64,000 bases of DNA from Pythium myriotylum. Its lineage: Eukaryota > Oomycota > Peronosporomycetes > Pythiales > Pythiaceae. Below are positions 17,854-28,032 of this stretch, one piece after another (position 1 is the stretch's first letter; each line of letters opens with the position of its first letter). Below the pieces are notes generated by a model, which saw nothing but the letters and a program-made list of their open reading frames with translations, was not told where the DNA came from and did no database searches. The stretch spans positions 124,001 to 188,000 of the forward strand of contig JALJCQ010000001.1 in assembly GCA_023091665.1 (NCBI GenBank), in the 5' to 3' direction. The position numbers and the translations under genes are program-made.

Positions 17854-18645
17854 TGTGGCGTAGCGCCCTGGCCCCGTGGGCATGAGTCGTCGCAAGTGTC
17901 GAGTCGCCGGTTGGATGAGTGTTTGCACGACGAAGTCCCGAGGAAGTGATCAGTCTGGCGTACCGTTAGTACCCAAGTCAAGACGAAGTGAACAGTCTGG
18001 CGCCCAAGTCAAGAATCCGTATTCCCGGTCCAAGTTATCGTATATCTCTTTATTTAGAAACCTCACATAAAAACAGTAGGAGTAGGAACCTTATATTTGA
18101 CAGATTTCAGTAGGTAGGAATGGGTGCTTGCCACCCAATAACCCACGGAGGGGGGGGGGGGCGATTCTCCGCCGCTAATTCCGTGGGAGTCAGTTCACAA
18201 TTTTTCCTCCTTCTCGCAGAAGCCCCCTGACTCTCCCCTTAACAGTAGCCCGTCAGTATCTCGAGGAAGTCACCAAAAGTTTCGAAGTGATCAGTCTGGT
18301 CGGCCGGCCGCCTGTTTTGGGTACCGTCGCGATCCGAAGTGATCAGTCTGGCCGAGGGCCTGGTGGTTTTGCCTGTGCTTCCTGCCAAGTCCCCGTAGGA
18401 GTTCTCCAAGAGCTCCGTCGTCTCCAAGCCGTTCTTTCTCGCTGCCTCTAGACTTGTGAGGGTCTAGTTGTAGTGTCGTGTCAGAGTTCCGGGCCTCCGC
18501 TTCAAAGAAGTTGTGATATCCGGGTCTGAAGCGAGTGTTCGAAGCACGCAAGATCCACCCCTTTCCTGAGAATATTGTTGCCGTCGGTGACTCAAGAGCG
18601 GGCCTACGTACGCCAGGTGCCCGTTTTTGATTCTGCCACACGACA
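17854..18645 (+). repeat. G1 3' LTR
   Basis: 792 bp, matching the 5' LTR except for a longer G tract (after CCCACGGAG at 18142) and a few single bases, for example GGGCATG here against GAGCATG at 4748. Motif copies are at 17943, 17985, 18284 and 18336. The hairpin CCCACGGA/TCCGTGGG is at 18142-18187. Confidence 0.92.
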
Positions 18646-18715
18646 GCAACGCGAGGCTGATGAGCGACGCCACCAACATAGGGCTCTCCAAAAAAGTATT
18701 GTTATTGAAATATTA
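18646..18715 (+). pseudogene. Second coiled-coil gene copy, 3' remainder
   Basis: After the duplicated GCAA the frame of the 4474 gene continues as READERRHQHRALQ, still coiled coil. It then enters AT-rich sequence and meets TGA at 18713-18715. That AT-rich part resembles the CAATAATTGATTGT-type elements at 27130 and 41300, so a small MITE probably truncated the gene before G1 arrived. Confidence 0.6.
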
Positions 18716-19772
18716 TGAAAATTATCCGAGACGATAATTGATTGTTCATGCGATAAAGTGCCCGCGTCTTTTGCAGCCTGGCCAGGCCCCACGAGCTGGC
18801 ACAGAGCTGGATCAGTAGCTAGGAAATTAAATGACAAGAGTTAGTAGGTGGCGGTAGCCTGGTACACTGTACCAGCTACTCACCCACCTTTCCAGTCTGG
18901 CACAGTGTGCCAGGAACTGGGTTCATCCACTGGACCTTCCCAGTGGGTGATTTTCTGTCTGGCTTGAGCTGGCTTTCTCCGGATGTTGACCAGATTCATC
19001 CATTCCGGAAACTGGTTTTTACCGGTTTTCCCAGTTCGGATTGTGCAATTTCCAGTTAGACCACACAGAGTAGGGTTATTATCAGATCTGGTAGTTAAGT
19101 AGGTAGGGTTCAGGGAGCCAGTTCCTGGCTCCCCTTAGGGTTTTACCCCGTATTCAAAAGACTTCGCTTTTTGCTCTCAACTCCCCAAGTCTCCTCCGTC
19201 GAACCGCGGGAGGACCCAGCGTCTACACCACAAGGTAAGCCTGCGTGTGTTGGATTTGCCGTAGTGGACTGTGTGCGCGTGTGTCTGGCTGCTGGTGCGT
19301 GGGTATTGGTGTGTTTGCGAGTGAGGAGAGGAGCCAACCCCCTTTCCAGCCCTTGAGGCACCTGCGAAGGGTACTAGTTTGTACTAGAGACCTGGAGCAC
19401 TCCATATTCTTGCGTATTCTTGTGTTGCGATAGCTGGGAACTGGTCGTAGTTCCCCAGTTAAAGTAATACACTTCATTTGGTAGTGAGAGAGTTTCCCAG
19501 ATCCCAGAGGGGATCTCCAGTGTCCTGGCGGATCGAGGTCGTCCTCCGTCCCAGGCGAGACTCAGCGGATCGAAGCTAGGCTTCCGTCCTGGGTCTAAGT
19601 GTGTCGTTTGTATTTGTGTATTAAAAGACTGGTCCTCATCGTTACCTAGAGCTGGTTGAGCCGTCTTGGATTGGTGGAATACTCCAAGTGGACGTATTTC
19701 CCCATACTTCAAAGCTCAAAAGAACCGGTCAAGGGATACATAACATGAGGTACGAAGCCAGAACTTGGGTTT
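18716..19772. other. Non-coding, probable remains of an old LTR element
   Basis: No gene is recognised. The first 50 bases are AT-rich and contain ATAATTGATTGTT, shared with small elements elsewhere in the window. From 18840 there are blocks such as CAGTGGGTGATTTTCTGTCTGG and repeated CTGGxxCCAG phrases that resemble LTR sequence. It lies on the 3' side of the minus-strand Gag at 19773-20648, which fits a decayed 3' end of that element, but I cannot align it to a matching LTR. Confidence 0.35.
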
Positions 19773-20648
19773 TCACAACGGGCCTGGACTTTGAGCCATA
19801 GCGTGACGACTTGACTGGCTAGAGCTTGGACCGTATCGACCAGAGTGACTCTGATCCTGGCTACCTGGCCTCCAGCGACTTGGATGCTGGTTCTGAACAC
19901 GGCCTGACAACTGGTAAACCGACTCAGCGTAGCAATCTCCTGGCTCATCGTCGTCGAAATGCACTCGACGCTCATCGCCCAGTCCCCACCCAGCTTCTTC
20001 ACCATCCTCGTCGCCGTCATAAGCATAATAGACGGTCGCCGACCTGGGAATCGAGCGTTCGCTTTCGCGATCGCGATCCTGGTGCCGGCTGGAGCGACGA
20101 TAGTCATCCCGGTCCACTTCTCGGTCCAGATCCCGGGCTGCATCCTCGAGCTGGGCCAGCGACTCATAAGAACGCCCTCTGAACGCATTCCTGGCGCTTT
20201 CGCTAGCCAGGCTCCTGATGAAGCGATCCAGATGGTTCTTGAGGTCAGTCGAGCTGGTCAGCGGGATGCGAGCCTTGACTGCCGCTGCATTCAAACGCCA
20301 TAGATGCTGGAGCGGAGTCTCGTCCTTCCGCTGGGTCAACCCAAAGTACTTCTCGAATGGGGACCCTCTAGCGACGCAGAACTCGCTCTGGAACGCTGAA
20401 CTCAGCGAGTTCCAGCTCCGGCGAGCTGAACCAAGTTGCTGGAGCCAAGCTTCAGCTGGACCACGAAGGTATAGCTCGATATTCTGGCATCGCTCGGCGT
20501 CAGTCCAGTAACCACTGTCTGCTAGCTACACATACTCTTTATACCAGAGTTTGCGGTCAGCTAGTGACTCTAGACCGGTGAACTTGTCTAGATACCGATT
20601 TGGCACAAACGGTCGTGGCACTGACTGGCCTAGCTGGTTCGGTGGCAT
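19773..20648 (-). pseudogene. gag: Gag fragment of a second Gypsy family
   Basis: From ATG 20648 the minus strand encodes a classic retrotransposon Gag capsid region: TDAERCQNIELYLRGPAEAWL, then FEKYFGLTQRKDETPLQHLW, then a R/D-rich tail with DRDDYRRSSRHQDRDRESER. One in-frame TAG at 20528-20526 interrupts the first third. No zinc knuckle or pol follows, so the element is truncated as well as mutated. Confidence 0.75.
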
Positions 20649-21521
20649 CACGGGGCCTGGTAAGGCACTTTGTGGTGATGTGGATTGAAGGAGAGAGGCC
20701 GCGGTCTCTCACCACCGTCTACCCCGTGGATCCGACGGTTAAACCGTCCCGCAGGAGCTCCGGTTAGGGATACAGAGGGCCCTAATGTCCCTCATTGTGG
20801 GTCCCGAGTCTCAGAAGGAAAGGCGAAGTTTAAGCTAGACTAGGCTAATTAGGCTAATATGTAGGGTACAGGTAGTAGGCGTAGGGTAGGTGCTGGATCT
20901 CGTGTCTCATGGTCTGATTTTGTGTGGAACACCCGGATCCGGGGTTAAAACCGGATTTATGTGGACCACATAAGTTGGGTCCGGACTCGTGTCTGGCCGA
21001 TAACAAACAAGTTGCGATTTTCCCCCCTCAAGCTCAAGTCCCCGGACCAAGCGGCGATCAAGAGGGAATGTCAGAGGCACGCGTCAGCTGCGGTCAAGGT
21101 CAGGAGAACCCAGCGTGCCCCCCGCCTCGTGCAGCTTCAACCCCCAAGTCCCGTGGGTGGCAAGCAGCCCACGTTAAAGTTCCAGTGTCCCGAGACACTG
21201 TGGGAAGGTCAAGGTCGTTTTCAAGGTCGGATCCAAGCCTCGCGGCGCGGGTCCCGTGTCAAGTCCTGCCGGTCGCGCTACGCACCGGATCCAGGCCACG
21301 CCGCGCGTGTAACCGCTGCGGCGCGTCTCTTCCGCTCAAGGCTCAACGGATCTTGTCTTCTCCGCGCTTGCAACGCGGGATCTCGAGTCCACGGTCCCAG
21401 AACGGGTACAAGACCAAAGAACTGGGGCGTTTGTGTCCAGGTTGCGGTTGTTACCGAATCCTGCACAGACGCTGACGTGGGAAGCGCCTGCAAGGGTAAT
21501 TTTGCTGCCCGCTACACCACA
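20649..21521 (-). repeat. Probable 5' LTR and leader of the Gag fragment's element
   Basis: On the minus strand the segment begins at 21521 with TGTGGTGTAGCG, which matches the LTR start of G1 (TGTGGCGTAGCG) and G2 (TGTGGTATAGCG). It leads directly to the Gag start at 20648. It interrupts the gene at 21522-23644 within a codon. The LTR end and primer-binding site are not clear, and no partner LTR was found. Confidence 0.5.
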
Positions 21522-23644
21522 AGATCTTGTATCCGGCCGCCGACGAGTCGGGGGCCACGAGGAGGAAGTGCAGGCGCTCCCAAAGCGCCTGCGCGTGGTT
21601 GACGTAGATGTTCACGGCGTTCAGGTACAAGCGAGCAAAGCGCGGATCTTCGGGTCGGAAGGAGATGGGCTGCGGGAAACTGTCGCGTATGTAATCCCAC
21701 GGTGAGGTGGCGTAATAGACCACCGCAGCTGCGAGGCCGACCAGTACGCCACCACAAGCCACCGCGCGAGCACCGTATTGTTGGAGCACCGGGGCGACGT
21801 GCTCCGATAGAAACAGCCCCAGACGCCACGGCATGATAGCAGCGTCCAACACACCGGACGGTATGTCAACAGGTTGCGGCTCCCCTTCAGGCCACGGCTG
21901 CAGATGAGACGGTCGCACCGAGTCCCACGTCTTGAACAGCTCCAGGATCTGTTTCTGATATTCCTCGAGCGCGGACTGGTTTGACGGACGAGGCCGGGCG
22001 CACTCGCCGGATCGCAGCGAAGATATCAGCGACTTCTCAATGGTGAAGTGATGGTGCTTCCGACCATCGGCCTCCTCTATCTCAAGGAAGATGTTGACTT
22101 GATCTTGCCAGTCACCTGCAGAAGCAGAACGGAGGCGACTCAAGCTCCCACGTGTGCGGCGGCGACTCGCGCTCGCTGTCGAGGAGGCACTCGCCGGTGC
22201 GGACGTGCCGACAATCTCCGGTTCATCATCGTCTTCCGCGTCGTGATCTGGGGGACCGGATGCCGACACATCCTCGTCTACACTCTCGTCTGCAGCCGCT
22301 TGTACCGAGAACGTCTCCAACAGGGCACGGTACTCATCTGGGAGTGGAGCGGGATATGAAGAGCGGAGTAGTCGCTGTCGGATCTCAGCACGATCAGCCA
22401 CAGTCATGCCAGCGAGCACAGCGATATCGTCTGCAGCTGGGAGAGCCGGATCAATAACGCCAGCTCCAGCCGATCGGATGCGGTCGCGAAGTTGAGTCAA
22501 CGCGTCTTGTGCAGAAGTGAACGGAAGCTGCTCGGCTGCGAGGTCCGAGAGGATCGACGACAGCGGCTGAGAGAGAGGCGGAGACGACCGAAGGCTGTCG
22601 CCAGCCACGGTATGCAGCAAGGTCTCGATCGCCACGACGCGACGGTCATAGGCGAGAAGCAGAGGACCGAGAACCGCCTCATACTCGCGGGCCATCCTGT
22701 CATACACGTGGAAGCCGGTCATGGCTGTCCGAAGTGTCGATGCAGACGAGGTGATGAGCTGCTTGAGCCCCTCCGGCTCCCCAAGCTGCGCCAGCTCACG
22801 CAGGTCGTCGGGAACGCCGATCTCCGCAAATTCGGCAACAGCAGTAGCCAGCTCATCGTTCTGAGACGTCAAGCGCGCGACTTCCTTCTTCGACTCGTCC
22901 AGCTGAGCCTTCAGACCTTCGATCTCGGTCGCGGTCGCCAGATCACCGGCGGCGTCGGCACGCCGAGCGTCCAGCCCCTTGCGATGCACCTCGAGCTCCT
23001 GGCGGCAGCCTGCTAGCTCAACGCATAGGGCGTTACGCTCGTCCAGGGCCTGGCGCAGCTACGTGAACAAAGCGGGAAGAACCATTAACCCTACGGAGGC
23101 AGATCACGACGACGCGATGTGAACATACCTCATCCAGGTCTTGTCCAGGCGAATGCCTAAGGTCGGCAGCTGCCGACTCAGTCGCCGCACCCAGACGCTC
23201 GAGAGCAGACAGGTTCTTCGCAGTCGGCTTCTGTAGCGCCTTGCGCACGACCACGAGCGCGCGCTGAACGATACCACCGTGCCGGACACGGTCGAACTCT
23301 TGGGGGATGCGCGGGAGCGCGTCTCGAATCATATTGACGACGTACCGCAGGTCCTCGGCCATGCGACCGGGGTCCTCCAGCCAAGGGTGACTAGGCGCGC
23401 CATCGTCGGACGCAGACATCGGCGGAACAAGGAGATTGCACAAATGATAGAGAGTGCGCCGCAGCTGAACGACACGTGAATGAAGGGCACCTCAGCCACT
23501 TCCAGGAAAGGCTCCAACTGACTGATCGATTGCGACGACCAGACCAGTGGGAGGAGGCGCTGTGGTGAAGCGGCTTGAGGTTTTGAGGTGCGTCCATACT
23601 TGACGCACCTCCCTCAACATTCGGTCGACATCAAGACCATCCAT
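21522..23644 (-). pseudogene. Unknown gene with one intron, nonsense codon and truncated 3' end
   Basis: An ATG at 23644 opens a frame (MDGLDVDRMLREVRQVWTHL) that meets a TGA at 23494-23492. It then continues in the same frame through an ATG at 23419. A phase-0 intron with GTATGT and TAG ends lies at 23128-23059 (70 bp). The second exon codes for a helical, partly coiled-coil protein (LKAQLDESKKEVARLTSQND). It has an acidic serine-rich middle and one membrane-like segment near the end (AVACGGVLVGLAAAVVYYAT). The frame runs into an LTR at 21521. No known family is evident. It could still be made from ATG 23419, but the 3' truncation by a retroelement suggests a dead gene. Confidence 0.55.
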
Positions 23645-24409
23645 CAGTCGGCAATGGCAAGATTGAGGGTAACGAGCTCCGCACGCCGAGTTCGTCGCAT
23701 CCAGGACGTCCCCAGGTGCGTATGCATGAGACGGACGTGACGGTTATGTCCCAGCACCTGGGGCGTGGCCCAGAAGCTGGATCGTCGTTGAGGCCCTGAG
23801 CGGTCTGATACAGTAGGAGCAGATCTGAGGAACCTGAGTAGTATCAGACTCAGTAGGTGGGTGATTAGCACCTGATTACGTAGCTGGGTGATTACCTGGT
23901 GCCAGTGCAGAGACAGGGCAGGTGCGGTATAGGGTAGGCAGTCACGTAGGCATCTGACTCTCTGGGTCAGGTATTCGGTTGTTGGAAAATAAAACTCTGG
24001 AATTTGCTGCCAAGCACTCAAGCCCCTCAAGTAAGGACTTCGAGTCCAGAAGTCACAAGACCCGTCGCCACAGGAGGCGACGCTAAAACCTCCGGGTGCG
24101 TCTCGACAAGGCGCACCTGACGACCGTATTCCGACCGAAGCGCGTGTGGCTGCTGCTGCCCACGCGTACCGAGAGATCGAAGAGCAGCGGAAGACCAGCA
24201 CCAGGTGCTGTGACCACTGGACGAGGAGCGTCCCGTCCCCCCGCGCATCCGGGCCACCAGCCAGCTTCTGGTGACGATCGGCTCTGCGCTTCCCCGTCGC
24301 ACGCAGCACGTGACCAGCGATCCACGCGTTGTGCCAAGGCGACAAACCAGCGAGCTTCACGACCCCGTTGGCCAAGACCCCCCGGACTTCAAGCCTAAGT
24401 GCCTGCGGT
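23645..24409. other. Decayed repeat sequence, no supported gene
   Basis: A long minus frame (24375-23644) has no recognisable domain and an odd composition, so I do not call it. At 23810-23960 the plus strand has CAGTAGGAGCAGATCTGAGG and TGGGTGATTAGCACC, which resemble the middle of the G1 LTR (CAGTAGGAGTAGG, TGGGTGCTTGCCACCC). This suggests a diverged LTR piece in plus orientation. Confidence 0.35.
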
Positions 24410-25355
24410 TCACCCCGTCAGCGACTGTGACAGCAGGGTGTTAACGTCAGCAGCGACCGACCAGCCCAAAGAGTCTGTGTGGACCCGTGTGCGGCACCTG
24501 CTTCGCCCTCGCTGAGCGGCAGGTTTTGCCCCCACGCCTTCACCACACTTGGTCGAAAGCGCGGCGGCGACCTTGGCGAGCTCGTCCATCGTCATGTGGC
24601 CATTCTTCACCATGCCCATGAACGTGTTGACGAGCGGGTCGCGGGTCTTCTTCGGACGCGCTGCCGTCTCATTGTCGCTGGTGTCCACATCAGTAAAGTC
24701 AAGTCTCTTCTTCACCTTGACTGGCCTGACCCACACATCTTCGTCCTCAAACTCATCTGCGGACTCAACCAACTGCCTCATAGGCTTAGGGTTCGACTTG
24801 GTCTGAGGGGTATATACCGGATCCGCCACCACCAAATATTTCACAACACCTTGAGAAGAACCTTGATAAGCTGCAATAGAGGATTCCCATTCATTTTCAG
24901 CAATTAGCAACGAGATCATGAGACCAACATCTTGAGCCGTTCGAGCCGGATTTAATGCAAAGGCATCCAAGAACGTGTCACGTCGCCGGCACATAACCGC
25001 AACCCTTCCACATTCGTTCAAGCTGGTAAACTGTGTCTTCCAAGTTACCGAATGACGTCGTGCTTGGATCAAACGTGAAATTGGGTTGTGCCGGGCCCAC
25101 TTTCTTCAACTCGTACAGCGAGAACCAACTCTCCGCTTGTCCACACTGTTGCTGTGCGAGATGTCGATACTTCGACATGAACCCATTCGCCTCCGTGTGA
25201 CTATACGCTCGACGAACATCATGATCGGCTGCTTGCAACTTGAATACGATACGCGCATCCTCCATTCTCTGAGTCGGTTGAACATTCGCTTGCGCTTGTT
25301 GCGCCGCTGACTCCCCTTCGCTTGACATGTTGGCTGACAGCTCCACTCCTGGCAT
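24410..25355 (-). pseudogene. gag: Diverged Gag of a G1-related element
   Basis: From ATG 25355 (MPGVELSANMSSEGES) the protein follows G1 Gag: AYSHTEANGFMSKYRHLAQQ against RLSEANEIGLRYQRQVLK, and WFSLYELKKVGP against WFSLYEITKVGP. A frameshift near 24995 moves the reading into a second frame. There the shared DAFALNPARTAQDVGLMISLL, VVADPVYTPQT and SDNETAARPKK segments continue. No zinc knuckle follows. It is an old, broken relative of G1. Confidence 0.78.
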
Positions 25356-25365
25356 ACGCACCAGT

Positions 25366-25958
25366 TGTCGTGAGGCAACTGAAAAATCGGGTCTTGGCGT
25401 ACGTAGACCGACTTCCAGTTTCCGTAGACAACGAAAACTTTATGGGGAATGGCCTTGTCCACGAGACTTCTTGACTCGCAACAAGGAACTTCGGATATCT
25501 CGGACTCTTTGAAGTGGAAGCTCGAGAATCCAACACGTCGTTACGTAGGTGCCTCACACACCCAGTTGCTTCGGAGAGCCTTAGCGCTTGCAGACGCTGG
25601 TGTCGGGCGGCCCTTTAGGTCTCTTCGCTTTAGGACCACACCGACGGCTGACTGCACAAGTTCGGCCTCCACGCCTCCCTCCCCTCCGTAGACTTACTGC
25701 ACAAGTCCAAAGAGGGGTCACTTAGAAACGAATTAGAGACGATAGACCGAGGGTGCACTAATGAGACTTCTTGATGAGGGGAAAATTTTGGAACTGACTC
25801 CCAGAACGTGCGGTGGGAAGTCACCCACCACCGTTCTGGGTTATTGGGTGGTTGCTAACCAAATCACCCAAGCACCTACAGCCCTCTGTTGGGGCAATAC
25901 ACACTACACCCCGGGGACTCAATAAAGCTTCCTATGCTACTCCTACTGTTTTTAACTA
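25366..25958 (-). repeat. Diverged LTR of the G1 family (5'-truncated)
   Basis: The end next to gag reads CTCACGACA followed by the same primer-binding site as G1. Further in, TAAAAACAGTAGGAGTAG (about 25955-25938) matches G1 at 4938. The hairpin CCCAGAACG/CGTTCTGGG at 25800-25840 replaces the CCCACGGA/TCCGTGGG hairpin of G1 at the same place. The G1 motif is absent. Instead two copies of (A/G)ACTTGTGCAGT(A/C)AG occur 40 bp apart (about 25651-25669 and 25691-25709). Confidence 0.7.
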
Positions 25959-25991
25959 ATTTCTTCCTCTTGACGCGCTTTCTTCAGCGAC

Positions 25992-26216
25992 TTGAACACG
26001 AACAACTCTGTCGTGCATATGGCGCACCGACGCGACCGCACAATCTTGGAAGAACGCAGGCACTTCACCACACTCGGGTACACTCGCAAGGATCTCGCGC
26101 GCTTGTACAACAAGTCGGAGCGCACGATCAGCAACTGGATCAAGCTTGGCGCCTTGGAAGAAGAACGTGGAATGAGGGTGCTGGTGGTGCATGGTTGGGG
26201 GGAAGAGAGAAAATGA
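25992..26216 (+). CDS. Small HTH protein, possible transposase N-terminal fragment
   Basis: 75 codons; the better start may be ATG 26019 (MAHRRDRTILEERRHF). Residues 33-52 (YTRKDLARLYNKSERTISNW) form a helix-turn-helix like those at the start of DDE transposases. The rest of a transposase is not in frame downstream, so this is probably a fragment and not a functional gene. Confidence 0.4.
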   Translation: MNTNNSVVHMAHRRDRTILEERRHFTTLGYTRKDLARLYNKSERTISNWIKLGALEEERGMRVLVVHGWGEERK

Positions 26217-26614
26217 AAATGGACATGATGACGCCAGGCCGAGCGGTGAAAATTCTCTGGGAATTTTCGCTCGAGAAACTTCTCCAGATCAAGGTATTTT
26301 TCCCGCCACGGCAAATACCTGTGCTAAAAGCTAAGTTCTATCATATAACACAGGCTCGGCGATTGGCGGTTCATTTGCCTCGGGCGATTCAAACCGGCCA
26401 TCTCGAAAATTTTGTCTAGAACTCGCAATAATGCAATATACCACAAAATGCTGATAGATGTGGCATGCTGAAAGATCTGGCAGGGCAGTTTTTCCCTAAT
26501 GTAAGGTTCGTCCAATCAGGAGTTGCGACTCAGATTTTTGTACCCTGTTTTGGCACGACTCGATTTGAACTTTGGCGCCAAGAAAAAAGAACCGGAAGAT
26601 GTATTTGTGAATAG
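26217..26614. other. Non-coding, small hairpin only
   Basis: GAAAATTC and GAATTTTC (26249-26269) can pair around a short loop. I see no gene or repeat copy that I can support. Confidence 0.3.
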
Positions 26615-26830
26615 TTAGACAAGGGCCTCGTACTCTGAGATCATTGTGTGCAGCGGCGCGCTTGGGCCGAATGGAATAAATGGACCGGACTTGAAAAATG
26701 CGTTGCGAATCGTGTCGGTCGTGATCTTCGGGAGAACGTACATCACGCGCTGACACATATCGTATCGGCGTTCACTGGCATTGCAGTTGCTTCTCCCATG
26801 ATTGATGGGCGGAGCGCGAGTAGGTCTTAC
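26615..26830 (-). pseudogene. C-terminal remnant of a DDE-type transposase (tentative)
   Basis: The minus strand ending at TAA 26617-26615 reads NASERRYDMCQRVMYVLPKI and then TTDTIRNAFFKSGPFIPFG, a coherent coding tail of about 70 residues. Upstream the frame breaks. The style (TIRNAFFKSG near the C terminus) is that of transposases with a DDE domain, but no catalytic residues are in this part, so the assignment is weak. Confidence 0.3.
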
Positions 26831-27219
26831 CCTTGCAGAACTTCACACAACTGAGAGGTGACGCATGGAACAGCTCGACTTGCTGTATTTTGAACTCGAC
26901 AGTGTGGAGGAGCTGGATCCGTTGCTGCGGCATTTTTGGAAATGCAGCCGCTTGAACATTTACACCCACTTTTGTGATACGCTAAGAACCACTCACCTCA
27001 AATCCACACACTGCAAAAATCTGATTGGCCAATGAGAGAAGACCGTGGTGTGCTCATTGATCTGGCACCTTTCGAAATTGATTGAAGGAGGGGTGCCAGT
27101 TCTTTCAGCATTTTGTGGTAGTGCGGACGCAACAATATATTCTCCAATATATTGATATTGCTTCAATAATTGATTGTTCCTGGCTGCGGACCACAATCCT
27201 TAAGCAATATATATTGGGA
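26831..27219. other. Intergenic with a CAATATATTG-rich small element
   Basis: 27125-27215 contains CAACAATATATTCTCCAATATATTG, then TTCAATAATTGATTGTT, then AAGCAATATATATTGG. The same words recur at 18700-18735, 41263-41345 and 42024-42135. I take it as a small MITE family with ACAATATATTG-like ends; boundaries are uncertain. Confidence 0.4.
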
Positions 27220-27560
27220 GAGCCCTGCCACCAACAGGAGCAGGAGGCTCAAGCTGAGCATGCGCAGCAACAAGTCGAGGAACGGCGACGCCAGGAGGAA
27301 CGACAGGCTGAGGAGCGACGTCGCCAACAGCAGCAAGAGGCCGAGGCTCATCGCCAGGCCGAGGAGCGCCGGCATCAACGGCAGCGAGAGGCGCGAGGCG
27401 GCCCAGGCCCATCACGAGGCCCAAGAGCGAGATGCAGCGGAGGCTCGACGTGTTGAGGGAGCCCAGGCTTGAGCAGAGGTAATGGTGGAGGAAGCCCGAC
27501 AGCACGTTAGTGAGGCAATCGAGAACGCGAGGGTGGCGGTTGAGGCGCCGGGAATACGAA
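27220..27560 (+). pseudogene. Third copy of the coiled-coil gene, frameshifted
   Basis: The frame encodes QQVEERRRQEERQAEERRRQ and EERRHQRQREA, matching the coiled coil of the 4474/18650 copy (READERRHQHRALQ). Near 27395 the frame shifts to AQAHHEAQERDAAEARRVEG and then meets a TGA at 27475-27477. Coding sense continues beyond it as EEARQHVSEAIENARVAVEA, which parallels the region TAVADARGAFERLAV of the gene at 1-772. The N-terminal domain is absent. Confidence 0.6.
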
Positions 27561-27733
27561 ATGGTGTCCGTTCGGGTACCTAGCTTATCGTTCGATCTAC
27601 AGAATGACGTTTTCAGCATCTCTGAATTACTGGTGCCCGTACTCGTCTTGGCGCTCGTAGCTCGGGAAAGCATAAGAAACCCTCCTCCAGGTACCTTGAG
27701 CCAACCGCTCGATCTCACTCATTAACCTTCGTG

Positions 27734-27782
27734 CAACTTGATCACTGTGGGCACATTTAATGTGCCTACAGTGATCAAGTTG
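27734..27782. repeat. 49-bp near-perfect palindrome
   Basis: CAACTTGATCACTGT at the left pairs exactly with ACAGTGATCAAGTTG at the right, and the middle GGCACATT/AATGTGCC pairs as well. It may be the end of a small inverted-repeat element or a fold-back structure. No gene is next to it on the left; the CRN pseudogene ends 250 bp to the right. Confidence 0.7.
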
Positions 27783-28032
27783 CCGATTGTGTCTCCGCCA
27801 GTCTCAAACTTTGAGACTGTTGGTTTGGAAATTTTCACCGAATCCTCAGTTCAATCTTGACGGAACTTTGTAGGATGGGAAGCTACGAAGAGCGTAACCT
27901 TTTACGCGATGTCATTGGCCATAAATAACATGTCATATTTGTCAGAAATATAAATAATTCCATTGGTGTGATCTGATTGGCTAGGACTGCACATCGGGTT
28001 GTCAACCAATGCAGCGGGGAAACATGGATTGC
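27783..28032. other. Non-coding downstream of the CRN pseudogene
   Basis: Contains only short AT-rich stretches; I see no gene, and the CRN stop codon lies at 28035-28033. Confidence 0.3.

Larger units (their letters stand above)
4815..18351 (+). repeat. Dispersed 16-base motif GAAGTGA(T/A)CAGTCTGG
   Basis: I count 26 full or near copies in G1, all on the plus strand. LTR copies: 4815, 4857, 5152, 5204 and 17943, 17985, 18284, 18336. Interior: 8532, 8985, 9026, 9066, 11040, 11082, 11927, 12281, 12306, 12333, 12818, 12859, 12983, 14835, 14877, 14919, 14988, 15030. G2 LTRs hold more (53526, 53568, 53869, 53921; 61809, 61851 damaged, 62149, 62201) and one degenerate copy at 61058. I found none outside the two elements. 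The centre TGATCA is palindromic but the flanks are not, and the orientation never changes. Confidence 0.85.
4726..18645 (+). mobile_element. Element G1: 13.9-kb Gypsy-type LTR element with SANT and helicase cargo
   Basis: Two near-identical LTRs (4726-5513 and 17854-18645) enclose gag, protease, RNase H-integrase-chromodomain, a long spacer, a SANT/Myb-like gene and an SF1 helicase gene. All genes are on the plus strand. The LTRs begin TGTGG and end ACA, and the target duplication is GCAA (4722-4725 and 18646-18649). Reverse transcriptase and the first part of RNase H are missing between 8558 and 8573. The LTRs differ at only a few positions and in one G-tract length, so insertion was recent. 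An element without RT must then have moved using RT supplied by another copy, or lost RT after landing. The chromodomain at the integrase C terminus is typical of chromoviruses (Ty3/Gypsy). Confidence 0.9.

Noticed and set aside
23644..24375. 243-codon minus-strand frame as a gene
   Set aside because: No domain, odd composition (tracts of R, S, W) and it overlaps LTR-like sequence on the other strand.
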